Notes: generated by a model not told the origin, from the sequence alone. Numbered from the stretch's first letter, positions 52,612 to 62,720 are shown. The stretch: DNA of 64,000 nucleotides from Lachnospiraceae bacterium (GCA_017469935.1 JAFUFL010000073.1:108957-172956), one strand, 5' to 3'. Numbers and translations are program-made.

Positions 52612-53178
52612 ATGATCGGGAAAAAAGGTACTTACGGATATATAAAGAGAGGCCGGAAGATTTACGGCATCGTGACGTTCACGACGCTGGCAGCTGTGCT
52701 CGCGCTCTATTTCGGCGCACAGTGGTATTTTAAGACCAACAAGAATATTTTCACCATAGTGGCTGCCCTCAGCTGCATCGGCGTCGGCATGTTCGCGGTT
52801 AATTTTGTCATGTTCTGCAGGGCGGGCGGCTGTACTGAGAGCGCCAGGGAAGCCGTTGAGCTGCACAAAGGGAAACTGGCGGGGGCTTACGACCTCTTCA
52901 TGACCAGTTACGACAAAAATTATCCCATCAGCCATGCGGTCTGCGCCGCAAGGTGCGTCTGCGCCCTGACCGAAGATGAAAAGTGCGATGTCAAAAGCGG
53001 CGAGATGCACATTCGGACAATGCTCGAGAATGACGGCTTTAAGGGATACACGGTCAAAATATTCAAGAATCTCGACGCATACATTGAGCGCCTCGATGAT
53101 CTGAACAAGGTGGAGCAGAGCAAAGAGAAGAAGAGCACGGAAAAGGTTATGGATCTTCTGAAATCCATTTCCCTGTGA
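52612..53178 (+). CDS. Membrane protein of unknown function (two helices, cytoplasmic C-domain)
   Basis: I do not recognise this 188-residue protein. It has two membrane helices (about residues 18-40 and 50-73), then a mixed alpha/beta region with five cysteines (for example AVCAARCVCALT) and a charged C-terminal helix. ATG 52612 has TTGGAGC upstream; the 12-base unit TTGGAGCATTTA is directly repeated here, so a second start at 52579 has similar signals. It lies 14 bases before the RluA-family gene. Confidence 0.75.
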   Translation: MIGKKGTYGYIKRGRKIYGIVTFTTLAAVLALYFGAQWYFKTNKNIFTIVAALSCIGVGMFAVNFVMFCRAGGCTESAREAVELHKGKLAGAYDLFMTSYDKNYPISHAVCAARCVCALTEDEKCDVKSGEMHIRTMLENDGFKGYTVKIFKNLDAYIERLDDLNKVEQSKEKKSTEKVMDLLKSISL

Positions 53179-53192
53179 GGAAGACCCGGTAA

Positions 53193-54230
53193 ATGAGAGA
53201 ATGGACGGTTAAGAGAGAAGAAAAGGAGCAGCGTTTCAACAAGTACCTGCAGCGCAGACTGCCCGATGCGCCCTCCTCGTTTCTCTATAAAATGCTCAGG
53301 AAAAAGAATATCACACTAAATGGCAAAAAAGCGTCCGGCAGTGAGCTTCTTCAACAAGGAGATCTGGTGACGCTTTTTCTTTCTGATGAGACCATCGCAA
53401 AATTCGGGGGCGCCGCACAGACACCTGACGCCGGCAAATGCGGCGGGGAAGAAGAGCTTGAGACCGGTGAATATACGCGCGCTTTCCGGCAGCTCCGGGG
53501 CAGGATCGGCGAGGACGGGATCCTCTATGAGGACGGCCATATTCTGGCCGTGAGAAAGCCGGTCGGCCTCCTCTCGCAAAAAGCGTCCGACTCGGACCTG
53601 TCGATGAACGAGTGGCTGGTTGGATATCTTCTCGAAAAGGGAGCGGTGAGCGCCCGGTCCCTGAAGTCTTTCAAGCCTTCCGTGTGCAACCGCCTGGACC
53701 GGAATACCGGCGGGATCCTGATCTGCTCCAAATCGCTCGCGGGAGCGAGAAAAGCCGCGGAGCTTCTCAGAAACCGAACGATGCGAAAGTTTTACAACGC
53801 CGTTGTTCTGGGAAAAGTCGACAGGCCCGGCAAAATCGAAGGCTATCTGAAAAAAGATGCAGTGACCAATACGGTCAATTTTAAAAACAAGGCGGAAAAA
53901 GGGGCCGATTGGACCAGAACGGTCTACCGCCCGCTCACAGGCGGCAGCAAATGCACGCTCCTGGAGCTGGAACTGATCACCGGCAAGACCCATCAGCTCA
54001 GGAGCCATCTGGCGGCCTCCGGGCACCCGATCCTGGGAGATCCCAAATACGGCGACCTGAAAGTAAACGAGAAGATCCGGAGCGAATACGGCCTTCGAGG
54101 GCAGATGCTCTGGTGCTGCAGGATCGAATTTCCCCGCATGGAAGAAGAGGAGTTCGCCGCCCTGTCCGAGAGAGTGATCACATGCGATCCGCCCCGTATC
54201 TACCGGGAGATCGCCGCACGGGAGAAGTAA
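53193..54230 (+). CDS. RluA-family 23S rRNA/tRNA pseudouridine synthase
   Basis: This enzyme converts uridine to pseudouridine in structured RNA. The 345-residue product has an N-terminal S4 RNA-binding domain (about residues 12-75), a spacer rich in Gly/Glu, and the catalytic domain with VCNRLDRNTGG (about residues 167-177; the Asp is catalytic) and the GKTHQLRSHLA and LGDPKYGD motifs near the end. The target uridine cannot be told. GAGGAAGACCC precedes the ATG. It ends 2 bases before recU. Confidence 0.92.
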   Translation: MREWTVKREEKEQRFNKYLQRRLPDAPSSFLYKMLRKKNITLNGKKASGSELLQQGDLVTLFLSDETIAKFGGAAQTPDAGKCGGEEELETGEYTRAFRQLRGRIGEDGILYEDGHILAVRKPVGLLSQKASDSDLSMNEWLVGYLLEKGAVSARSLKSFKPSVCNRLDRNTGGILICSKSLAGARKAAELLRNRTMRKFYNAVVLGKVDRPGKIEGYLKKDAVTNTVNFKNKAEKGADWTRTVYRPLTGGSKCTLLELELITGKTHQLRSHLAASGHPILGDPKYGDLKVNEKIRSEYGLRGQMLWCCRIEFPRMEEEEFAALSERVITCDPPRIYREIAAREK

Positions 54231-54232
54231 CT

Positions 54233-54781
54233 ATGCCGACATGGAAATCGCGGGGACTTCGAGGCTCCCTCTTTGAGGAGGAGATCAACCGCACCAATGA
54301 CAAATACAAGGAACAGAACCTGGCCCTTATACAGAAAGTGCCGACGCCGATCACGCCTATGAAGATCGACAGCGAGAACAGGCACATCACGCTGGCCTAT
54401 TTTGACCAGAAGAGTACGGTGGACTATATCGGCGTGATCCAGGGGATCCCGGTCTGTTTTGACGCAAAAGAGTGCAAGAAGACCACCTTCGCGCTTCAGA
54501 ACATTCATCCCCACCAGGTGGATTTTATGAGGCGGTTCGAGCAGCAGGACGGCATAGCCTTTTTCCTGATCAGCTATACGGAGGAAGGATTTTACTACTA
54601 TCTGCCCTTCCGGCATTTTCTTCCTTTCTGGGAGCGCGCGCAGGCGGGCGGCAGAAAAAGCTTTCGGATGGACGAACTTGACATGAACTGGGTGCTCCCG
54701 GAGCGCAGCGGTGTGCTCGTTCCGTACCTGGAAATGATCAACCGGGACCTGGCGGAGAGGGATTCCGATTCGGACGACTGA
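54233..54781 (+). CDS. recU: Holliday junction resolvase RecU
   Basis: RecU cleaves Holliday junctions in Firmicutes, replacing RuvC. The 182-residue product has the family layout: SLFEEEINRTNDKY near the N-terminus, PTPI, DYIGVIQGIPVCFDAKECKK with the nuclease Asp and Glu-Lys residues (about residues 63-82), and the NIHPHQVDFM segment. ATG 54233 follows GGGAGAAG. The gene is more usually next to a penicillin-binding protein gene; here it is paired with an RluA-family gene. Confidence 0.92.
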   Translation: MPTWKSRGLRGSLFEEEINRTNDKYKEQNLALIQKVPTPITPMKIDSENRHITLAYFDQKSTVDYIGVIQGIPVCFDAKECKKTTFALQNIHPHQVDFMRRFEQQDGIAFFLISYTEEGFYYYLPFRHFLPFWERAQAGGRKSFRMDELDMNWVLPERSGVLVPYLEMINRDLAERDSDSDD

Positions 54782-54808
54782 CGAAGGGGATGTTCCCCGC
54801 TTAGTTAT

Positions 54809-54837
54809 TTGACACGGGGGCCATATTCCTGTATACT
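54809..54837 (+). promoter_or_regulatory. Sigma-A promoter of the histidine operon
   Basis: TTGACA (54809-54814), a 17-base spacer and TATACT (54832-54837). The start point should lie near 54844, leaving a leader of only about 53 bases, too short for a T-box. Confidence 0.9.
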
Positions 54838-54851
54838 TCCAATGGTTTTAT

Positions 54852-54869
54852 GTGCTAACAAATTAGCAC
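54852..54869. promoter_or_regulatory. 18-bp palindrome in the his leader, candidate operator
   Basis: GTGCTAA, four bases, TTAGCAC. It begins about 8 bases after the predicted start point, so a bound repressor would block initiation. The spacing and the G-T-x-C-T-A / T-A-G-x-A-C skeleton resemble the 18-bp TrpR operator. It could alternatively form a small RNA hairpin, but no T-run follows. Confidence 0.6.
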
Positions 54870-54896
54870 TGCATTTTGATAAAGCGAGGAGAAGGC

Positions 54897-56030
54897 ATGA
54901 ATTACGCAAACAGAAGATCTCAGGACCTGCTGCACACGCCGGAAGGCGTCAGGGACTCATACGGAAAGGAAAATACCGCCAAACAGACGATCATCAAAAG
55001 GATCGCGGGGCAGATCCATCTGTACGGATACGAGGATCTTCAGACGCCTTCCTTTGAATATTTTGACGTGTTCTCCAACGAGATCGGGACGACCTCCTCG
55101 AGGGAGCTGTACAAGTTCTTCGACAAAGAAGGGGACACACTGGTGCTGCGGCCCGACTTTACGCCCTCCGTGGCAAGATGCGCGGCCAAGTACTTTATGG
55201 ACGAAAAGCGCCCGCTCCGCTTCTGTTATCAGGGCAGCGCCTACAGCAACACCTCGAACCTGCAGGGCAAGCTCAAGGAGACCACCCAGATGGGGGCGGA
55301 GCTCATGAACGACGCCAGCGCCCAGGCGGACGGGGAGATGATCGCGATGCTGATCGAGAGCCTTCTGGAAGCGGGACTCACCGAGTTCCAGATCAGCGTG
55401 GGCAACGTCGAGTACTTCAAGGGGATCTGCGAATATCTCGGAATGGACAGGAGCCTCGAAGAGACGCTGCGCGACGAGATCTCGGGCAAGAACTATTTTG
55501 CCGCCGAAGACCTGCTCAAGAGCGAAGGATTTAAGAGAGAGGAAAGGGACCTGTTCCTCAGGATCAGGGACTTCATGGAGACGGCAGAGGACCTGGTAAA
55601 GGCCGCCGATACGGCGCCGGGTGCGCGCGCACAGGCCGCCGTGAGACGCCTCATCGATGTCTGGAATGTGGTGGACGCCTACGGGCTCTCCAAATATATC
55701 AGCTTCGACCTCTCGCTCCTTAGCAAATACCATTATTACACGGGAATCATCTTCAAGGGATATACGTACGGAACCGGGGAGCCTATCGCTTCGGGCGGCA
55801 GATATGACCAGCTGCTGGGATATTTCGGCAAAGAAGCGCCGGCCATAGGCTGCATGATCTCCATCGATCCCCTCATGGAGGCCATGAGAAGGCAGCACCT
55901 CCTGGACGTGCAGGAGCCCGAGATCCATAAGATCTATTACAATAAGGATAATTACAGGGAGGCCCTCAAAACGGCCCGTATGAGCCGGCAGGCAGGCTTC
56001 AGGACGGTCCTGCTGCCGGAGGAAAACTAA
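54897..56030 (+). CDS. hisZ: ATP phosphoribosyltransferase regulatory subunit HisZ
   Basis: HisZ is a catalytically dead HisRS-like protein that activates short HisG in the first step of histidine synthesis. The 377-residue product has class II synthetase features (TPEGVRD, LRPDFTPSVAR, YQGSAYSN) but lacks the C-terminal anticodon-binding domain of HisRS. AGGAGA supports ATG 54897. It opens the his operon, and the short HisG next door needs it. Confidence 0.94.
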   Translation: MNYANRRSQDLLHTPEGVRDSYGKENTAKQTIIKRIAGQIHLYGYEDLQTPSFEYFDVFSNEIGTTSSRELYKFFDKEGDTLVLRPDFTPSVARCAAKYFMDEKRPLRFCYQGSAYSNTSNLQGKLKETTQMGAELMNDASAQADGEMIAMLIESLLEAGLTEFQISVGNVEYFKGICEYLGMDRSLEETLRDEISGKNYFAAEDLLKSEGFKREERDLFLRIRDFMETAEDLVKAADTAPGARAQAAVRRLIDVWNVVDAYGLSKYISFDLSLLSKYHYYTGIIFKGYTYGTGEPIASGGRYDQLLGYFGKEAPAIGCMISIDPLMEAMRRQHLLDVQEPEIHKIYYNKDNYREALKTARMSRQAGFRTVLLPEEN

Positions 56031-56086
56031 GAGTAATAACCATCATAATCACCAGCATAAAAATGATGCGACAAACGGAGGACAGT

Positions 56087-56728
56087 GTGAACGACTATAT
56101 AACTATTGCCCTGACGAAAGGACGGCTGGCCAGCCAGACCATGGCGCTTCTCGAAAAAGCCGGCTATTACTGCGAAGAACTCAAGGACAAGAGTTCCCGC
56201 AAGCTGATCTTTGTCAACGAGGAGCAGAAGCTCCGTTTCTTCCTGGCAAAGGGACCGGATGTGCCGACTTACGTCGAATACGGAGCCGCGGATATAGGAG
56301 TGGTCGGATCCGACATCATCATGGAGGAGAACCGCAGAGTCTATGAAGTCCTTGACCTTGGCTTTGGCAAGTGCAGGATGTGTGTCTGCGGCCCCTCGGA
56401 GGCGAAGGAACTGTTGCAGCATCACGAGATGATCCGGGTCACATCCAAATATCCGAATATCGCGAGAGAGTACTTCTATAACAGAAAGCACCAGACGGTG
56501 GACATCATCAAGCTCAACGGATCCGTGGAGCTGGGGCCCATCGTGGACCTGGGAGATGTGATCGTCGATATCGTGGAGACCGGTTCCACCCTGAAGGAAA
56601 ACGGACTCGCCGTTCTGGAAGAGGTGTGCCCCGTATCTGCCAGGATGATCGTCAACCAGGTGTCCATGCAGATGAAGACGGCAAGGATCAGGGAGATCAT
56701 GGCGAATGTCCGCGACTGCCTGGAGTGA
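56087..56728 (+). CDS. hisG: ATP phosphoribosyltransferase HisG, short form
   Basis: HisG condenses ATP with PRPP, the committed step of histidine synthesis. The 213-residue short form (no regulatory ACT-like domain) has ALTKGRL near the start, DIGVVGSDI (about residues 66-74) and the PRPP-binding VDIVETGSTLKENG (about 161-174). GTG 56087 has GGAGG five bases upstream. It works with HisZ as a hetero-octamer in studied species. Confidence 0.95.
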   Translation: MNDYITIALTKGRLASQTMALLEKAGYYCEELKDKSSRKLIFVNEEQKLRFFLAKGPDVPTYVEYGAADIGVVGSDIIMEENRRVYEVLDLGFGKCRMCVCGPSEAKELLQHHEMIRVTSKYPNIAREYFYNRKHQTVDIIKLNGSVELGPIVDLGDVIVDIVETGSTLKENGLAVLEEVCPVSARMIVNQVSMQMKTARIREIMANVRDCLE

Positions 56729-56786
56729 TCTTCGGAGCGGAAAGCGGAACATAAAGACATTTCTCAGAATAGAAATCGGTCAAAAA

Positions 56787-56833
56787 AGACTGTATCAGAA
56801 GAGACTGTATCAGAAGAGACTGTATTCAGAAAG
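56787..56833 (+). repeat. Three tandem 15-base repeats between hisG and hisD
   Basis: The unit AGACTGTATCAGAAG occurs at 56787 and 56802 and in a changed form at 56817; a fourth GACTGT follows at 56834. It fills the second half of the 120-base hisG-hisD gap. No promoter or terminator is evident. Confidence 0.8.
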
Positions 56834-56848
56834 GACTGTGGAGAACAG

Positions 56849-58147
56849 ATGAGAATAGTAAAGCTCGATGAAAACACCAGGGAGCAGGCGCTTGAGAAAC
56901 TGATCGGGCGCGGCGCCTCCGGCTACGGGGACTATGAAAAGACAGTGCAGGACATTATCGCGAACGTGCGGGAAAACGGGGATGAAGCCGTCATCGGGTA
57001 CGAGAAGAAATTCGACCGGTGCGACCTGACGCCGCATACGCTTCGCGTATCGAAAAAAGAGATCGAGGAGGCCTACGCGGCCCTCGACCCGGCACTGATC
57101 GAAGTGATGAAAAAGGCGGCCGTAAACATCCGCGATTATCACGAAAAGCAGAAGAGGAACAGCTGGATCACCACAAGAGAAGACGGCGTGATCCTGGGGC
57201 AGAAGATCACCCCCATCGAGGTGTCCGGCTGCTATGTTCCCGGCGGGAGAGCCGTCTATCCTTCCAGCGTGCTGATGAATATCGTCCCGGCCAAGGTGGC
57301 GGGCGTGGGTAAGATTGTCATGTGCACGCCTCCCGGCGCGGACGGAAAGGCAGCGGCAGGAACTGTCGTGGCAGCGGATATAGCGGGCGCGGACGAGATC
57401 TACAAAGTCGGCGGCGCGCAGGCGATCGCCGCTATGGCCTACGGAACACAGACCATCCCCAAGGTGGATAAGATCACCGGTCCCGGCAACATTTTCGTCG
57501 CGCTCGCCAAAAAGCAGTGCTTCGGAGTGACCGGCATCGACTCGGTCGCAGGCCCCAGCGAGATTCTGGTCATCGCGGACAATACGGCCAATCCCAGATT
57601 TGTGGCGGCGGATCTCCTCTCCCAGGCGGAGCACGATCCCATGGCCAGCGCCATTCTCCTGACTACGGACATGGCTCTGGCGAAGGCCGTCTCGGACGAG
57701 ATCGACGGGTTTTTGAAGACTCTCTCCAGGGCGGAGATCATTGATAAGTCCCTGGAGGACTACGGTTACATATTCGTGGGAGAGACCATGGAGGACCTGA
57801 TCGGGGCGGCCAATACGATCGCCTCCGAACACCTGGAGATCATCACGGCAAATCCCTACGAGGTCATGACCAAAATAAAGAACGCCGGCGCGATCTTCCT
57901 GGGAAGCTATTCTTCGGAGCCGCTGGGGGACTATTTTGCCGGCCCCAACCACATCCTTCCCACAAACGGAACGGCGAGATTTTTCTCCCCGCTGGGTGTG
58001 GACGATTTTGTCAAGAAGAGCAGCATCATCTCTTATTCCAAGGAGGCACTCAGGGCCGTCCACAAGGATATCGAGCTGTTCGCCATGAGCGAAGGACTCA
58101 CGGCTCACGCCAATTCCATCGCTGTCCGCTTTGAAGAGGAGGAATGA
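56849..58147 (+). CDS. hisD: Histidinol dehydrogenase HisD
   Basis: HisD oxidises histidinol to histidine with two NAD+ and a zinc ion. The 432-residue product has normal length with CYVPGGRAVYPS (about residues 126-137), AGPSEILVIAD (about 234-244), the zinc-site stretch QAEHDPMA (about 259-266) and GPNHILPTNGTARF near residue 368. Its stop overlaps the ATG of one possible hisB start. Confidence 0.97.
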   Translation: MRIVKLDENTREQALEKLIGRGASGYGDYEKTVQDIIANVRENGDEAVIGYEKKFDRCDLTPHTLRVSKKEIEEAYAALDPALIEVMKKAAVNIRDYHEKQKRNSWITTREDGVILGQKITPIEVSGCYVPGGRAVYPSSVLMNIVPAKVAGVGKIVMCTPPGADGKAAAGTVVAADIAGADEIYKVGGAQAIAAMAYGTQTIPKVDKITGPGNIFVALAKKQCFGVTGIDSVAGPSEILVIADNTANPRFVAADLLSQAEHDPMASAILLTTDMALAKAVSDEIDGFLKTLSRAEIIDKSLEDYGYIFVGETMEDLIGAANTIASEHLEIITANPYEVMTKIKNAGAIFLGSYSSEPLGDYFAGPNHILPTNGTARFFSPLGVDDFVKKSSIISYSKEALRAVHKDIELFAMSEGLTAHANSIAVRFEEEE

Positions 58148-58149
58148 TC

Positions 58150-58743
58150 ATGGAGAAGAGGAGCGCACAGATCACAAGAAAGACGGGCGAGACGGACATC
58201 ACCATGAACTTCTGCCTGGATGGCAGCGGCAAGGCACAGCTCTCCACCGGCATCGGCTTTTTCGACCACATGATGGACGCCTTCACAAGGCACGGGCTGT
58301 TCGACATGGAGCTCAAGGTCGAGGGCGACCTGCACGTGGACGGACACCACACGGTGGAAGACACCGGGATCGTGCTTGGTCAGGCCATTAAAGAGGCGGT
58401 GGGCGACAAAAAGGGAATCAAGAGATACGGCTACTTCATACTGCCCATGGATGAGGCGCTGATCCTGTGCGCGGTGGACCTGTGCGGCAGACCCTATTTT
58501 GTCATGGAGGGAGAGCCCTTCACAGCGCCTATGGTAGGCGATTTCGACACGGAGCTGGTCAGGGAGTTCTTCTATTCGATCTCCTACAGCGCGGCGATGA
58601 ACCTCCATTTCCGGATCCTCTCCGGGACCAACGCCCACCACATCATCGAGGGAATGTTCAAGTGCTTCTCCAAGGCGCTGGACATGGCAACGCAGAAGGA
58701 AGAGCGCATCACGGACGTCCTGAGCACAAAAGGAAGTCTGTAA
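58150..58743 (+). CDS. hisB: Imidazoleglycerol-phosphate dehydratase HisB
   Basis: HisB dehydrates imidazole glycerol phosphate with a manganese centre. It is the monofunctional form (197 residues) without the phosphatase domain. Manganese-binding histidine motifs are visible: FDHMMDAFTRHG (about residues 37-48), DGHHTVEDTG (about 61-70) and NAHHIIEGMFK. ATG 58150 is chosen because AGGAGG lies 7 bases upstream; ATG 58144, which overlaps the hisD stop, would leave only 1 base. Confidence 0.96.
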   Translation: MEKRSAQITRKTGETDITMNFCLDGSGKAQLSTGIGFFDHMMDAFTRHGLFDMELKVEGDLHVDGHHTVEDTGIVLGQAIKEAVGDKKGIKRYGYFILPMDEALILCAVDLCGRPYFVMEGEPFTAPMVGDFDTELVREFFYSISYSAAMNLHFRILSGTNAHHIIEGMFKCFSKALDMATQKEERITDVLSTKGSL

Positions 58744-58773
58744 ACGCGCAGTCGCATACAATTTGAGGTAAAA

Positions 58774-60078
58774 ATGGATACACAGTATAAGAAGCTGATC
58801 CCCTGCATTTATTTAAAGGACGGCAAAGCCGTAAAGAGCCTTGCGGACCATGAGCCGGAAGGACAGGAGCCGGCCGCGCTGGCGGCCGCTTACGACAACG
58901 GCTTTACGGACGCCCTGATCGTCTTTGACCTGTCCGACACGGATCAGGAACAGGAAGCCCACAACGACATCATCCGGGAGATCTGCGGCAGGATCCGCAT
59001 CCCGGTGATCGCGGCGGGACGCATCCGAAGGATGGAGGATGTCAAAAAATTCCTCTATGCAGGCTGCAGCATGGCCTGCCTGAATCTCTCCAAGGAAGGG
59101 AACGCGAAGATCGCGGCGGAAGTGGCGGACAAGTTTGGAGCCGACAAGATCGGCGCCTGCTTCTCTTCGGAAGAGCAGATCGAAAAGTATAAAGAGTATA
59201 TTGACGGCAATATCTCCTGCCTGATCTACGTGGGAGAAGAGCTTTTTGAGGGGCTTGAAAGAGTACAGACGGCGCTTCCCGTGATCGCGCAGATCACACA
59301 GAAGAGCTGCGTCAGAGAGACGCTCCTGCACAGCGGGATCCACGGCGTGACAGGTCCCGGCGTGAACACAAGGATCGGAAAGATGCAGCATGTGAGGAAC
59401 AAACTGATCTCCTGCGGCATACCGGTAAGGATCCGGGAGGCGGCTTACAAGTGGGACCGGTTCAAGCTCGGCCCCGACGGGCTGCTCCCCGTGGTCGTCC
59501 AGGAGGCCTCCACGGACCAGGTGCTCATGGTCGCCTACATGAATGAAGAGGCCTACAACATGACTGTCGCCACGGGCCGGATGACCTACTGGTCCAGAAG
59601 CCGGAGCGAGATCTGGGTAAAGGGACTCACCAGCGGACATTTCCAGTACGTGCACTCCCTGACGGCGGACTGCGACATGGACACCCTTCTTGCCAAAGTA
59701 GAGCAGGTCGGCGCGGCCTGCCACACGGGAAGCCATTCCTGCTTCTTCAACACCGTATTGACGGAGGAGGGCAAGGAGTCTTTCAATCCGCAGACGGTCC
59801 TTCTCAAGGACTATCAGACGATCACGGACCGTAAAGACCATCCCAAGAAGGGGTCTTATACCAACTATCTCTTTGACAAAGGCATCGACAAGATGCTCAA
59901 GAAGCTGGGGGAAGAGGCGACGGAGATCATCATTGCCGCCAAGAATCCCAATCCCAATGAGATCGTCTACGAGATCTCGGATTACCTCTATCACCTGATG
60001 GTGGTAATGGCCGAGAAGGGGATCACATGGGAAGATGTGACGCAGGAGCTGGCGCGCAGGCAGAAGAAGGAGAGCTGA
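58774..60078 (+). CDS. hisIE: Phosphoribosyl-AMP cyclohydrolase/phosphoribosyl-ATP diphosphatase HisIE with degenerate HisA/HisF-like N-domain
   Basis: The 434-residue fusion catalyses steps 2 and 3 of histidine synthesis. Residues about 230-345 are HisI, with TYWSRSRSEIWVKG and zinc/metal residues in DCDMD and CHTGSHSC. Residues about 355-434 are HisE, with LGEEATEIIIAAKN. Residues 1-215 look like a HisA/HisF half-barrel protein (GITGPGVNTR-like end, IAAGRIRRMEDVKKFL), but the two catalytic aspartates seem lost: the first-strand motif reads IPCIYLKDG where HisF has LDV, and the second reads IGACFSS. This domain is probably structural or regulatory. hisA, hisF, hisH and hisC are not in the window. 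Confidence 0.9.
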   Translation: MDTQYKKLIPCIYLKDGKAVKSLADHEPEGQEPAALAAAYDNGFTDALIVFDLSDTDQEQEAHNDIIREICGRIRIPVIAAGRIRRMEDVKKFLYAGCSMACLNLSKEGNAKIAAEVADKFGADKIGACFSSEEQIEKYKEYIDGNISCLIYVGEELFEGLERVQTALPVIAQITQKSCVRETLLHSGIHGVTGPGVNTRIGKMQHVRNKLISCGIPVRIREAAYKWDRFKLGPDGLLPVVVQEASTDQVLMVAYMNEEAYNMTVATGRMTYWSRSRSEIWVKGLTSGHFQYVHSLTADCDMDTLLAKVEQVGAACHTGSHSCFFNTVLTEEGKESFNPQTVLLKDYQTITDRKDHPKKGSYTNYLFDKGIDKMLKKLGEEATEIIIAAKNPNPNEIVYEISDYLYHLMVVMAEKGITWEDVTQELARRQKKES

Positions 60079-60170
60079 TCTGTATTTTGCCCCGGGAAGG
60101 CCGGAGTGCACCGGCGGGCAGCTTTTATCTGAAACAGCACAAAAAAGGGCGGGATTTGTCGCAAATTTTC

Positions 60171-60199
60171 TTGACAGGTCCGCGCCCTTCTGTTATGTT
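60171..60199 (+). promoter_or_regulatory. Sigma-A promoter of the L21-L27 operon
   Basis: TTGACA (60171-60176), a 17-base spacer and TATGTT (60194-60199). The 92 bases between hisIE and this site include a GC-rich inverted repeat (GGGCG/GCGCCC) that may end his transcription. Confidence 0.8.
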
Positions 60200-60205
60200 A
60201 TTTGA

Positions 60206-60329
60206 GTATGCCGCATGATGAGGCTCTTAGTGTGCTGCGCTGTATGGTACTGCAGGAACAGCAGCATGGAAAGCGCTCTGCAAAAGAGCCGCCGCAATCA
60301 GCGAGTTTTTATAAGAAGGAGGTACCAGA
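60206..60329 (+). ncRNA. Ribosomal protein L21 leader region
   Basis: A leader of about 124 bases between the promoter and rplU. It contains a stem GGCTCTT-like/AAGAGCC pairing (60221 and 60289) and a GCTGC/GCAGC pairing. Its position and length match the L21 autoregulatory leader family of Firmicutes; I assign it from context and foldability, not from a covariance search. Confidence 0.5.
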
Positions 60330-60635
60330 ATGTACGCAATTATCGCAACAGGTGGCAAGCAGTACAAAGTTTCCGAGGGAGATATCATCGATATCGAGAA
60401 GATCGAGGGCGAGAGTGGCACAGAGGTCACTTTTGACAAGGTTATCTGCATCGGCGGAGACACCATGAAGGTTGGCGCAGATGTCGCAGCCGCAACTGTC
60501 ACAGGCACTGTTATGGATCAGGGCAAGGGCAAGAAGGTCGTAGTTTACCACTACAAGAGAAAGACCGGCTATCACAAGAAGAACGGTCACAGACAGCTCT
60601 ACACCCGTGTTAAGATCGACAAGATCAACGGCTGA
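60330..60635 (+). CDS. rplU: 50S ribosomal protein L21
   Basis: The 101-residue product has the L21 start [18 protein letters not shown] and the C-terminal [23 protein letters not shown] upstream is a near-perfect Shine-Dalgarno. It is the first gene of the rplU-prp-rpmA operon. Confidence 0.98.
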   Translation: MYAIIATGGKQYKVSEGDIIDIEKIEGESGTEVTFDKVICIGGDTMKVGADVAAATVTGTVMDQGKGKKVVVYHYKRKTGYHKKNGHRQLYTRVKIDKING

Positions 60636-60669
60636 TCGCGTCTTATAAGACTGGTCAGGTAAGACAACA

Positions 60670-61026
60670 ATGGTCACGGTTATAATCACGAAGCAGAAAG
60701 GGGTCTATAAATCCTTTATCTGCAGCGGACATGCGGAATACGCGTCCCGAAGAGGGATCGCGAAGCTCGTAAGGCCGCAGGGCGATGTGGTGTGCGCGGG
60801 TGTCTCCGCCATAGTCATCAACACTGTGAACTGTCTGCAGGATCTTCTCCATGAAGACGTCGGATGTGATTATGACAGCGAGGAGGGCGGACTTCTCACA
60901 TGCGTCTTCCGCAGTGACCCAAGTAAGGAAGCATCACTTCTCATCGATTCCATGATTCACGGACTGAAGTGGATCCGGAAGCAGTACGGTGAGAGATATC
61001 TGAGAATTGAAACCAAGGAGGTATAG
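60670..61026 (+). CDS. prp: Ribosomal-processing cysteine protease Prp (YsxB)
   Basis: Prp removes the N-terminal leader of L27 in Firmicutes. The 118-residue product has the catalytic His in CSGHAEYA (about residue 22) and the catalytic Cys in [11 protein letters not shown] (about residue 34). It lies 2 bases before its substrate gene rpmA, which carries the matching cleavage site. Confidence 0.96.
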   Translation: MVTVIITKQKGVYKSFICSGHAEYASRRGIAKLVRPQGDVVCAGVSAIVINTVNCLQDLLHEDVGCDYDSEEGGLLTCVFRSDPSKEASLLIDSMIHGLKWIRKQYGERYLRIETKEV

Positions 61027-61028
61027 TC

Positions 61029-61319
61029 ATGTTAAATTTGAACCTTCAGTTCTTTGCCCATAAAAAGGGAATGGGATCCACCAAGAACGGCCGTGATTCC
61101 AACGCTAAGAGACTCGGCGCCAAGAAGGCTGACGGCCAGTTCGTCAAGGCCGGCAACATCCTTTACAGACAGCGCGGCACCAGCATCCACCCCGGCCTTA
61201 ACGTAGGCATCGGCGGCGATGACACCCTGTATGCTCTGACCGACGGCATCCTTCGCTTTGAGCGCGTTGGTAAGGACAAGAAGAGAGCTTCTGTCCATCC
61301 CGTAGAGGCACAGCAGTAA
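61029..61319 (+). CDS. rpmA: 50S ribosomal protein L27 with Prp-cleaved leader
   Basis: The 96-residue L27 begins with [14 protein letters not shown], the Prp recognition sequence; cleavage after the FFA region exposes the mature N-terminus that reaches the peptidyl-transferase centre. The rest ([18 protein letters not shown]) is standard. AAGGAGG precedes the ATG. This processing is typical of Firmicutes, Fusobacteria and relatives. Confidence 0.98.
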   Translation: MLNLNLQFFAHKKGMGSTKNGRDSNAKRLGAKKADGQFVKAGNILYRQRGTSIHPGLNVGIGGDDTLYALTDGILRFERVGKDKKRASVHPVEAQQ

Positions 61320-61415
61320 TAGTTGCAGGGAATACCGATGATTGTAAGGACTTCAGGCAGGCGTCAAGCACTGTCTGAAGTCTTTTGCGCATATTGCACG
61401 GTATGCAAAGAGTAA

Positions 61416-62720
<1,305 letters not shown>

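Noticed and set aside
54852-54869. CIRCE heat-shock element in the his leader
   Set aside because: CIRCE is TTAGCACTC, 9 bases, GAGTGCTAA. Here the half-sites are in the opposite order with a 4-base gap, and no chaperone gene follows.
54838-54896. T-box or his attenuator upstream of hisZ
   Set aside because: The predicted leader is only about 53 bases and has no T-box sequence, His-codon leader peptide or terminator.
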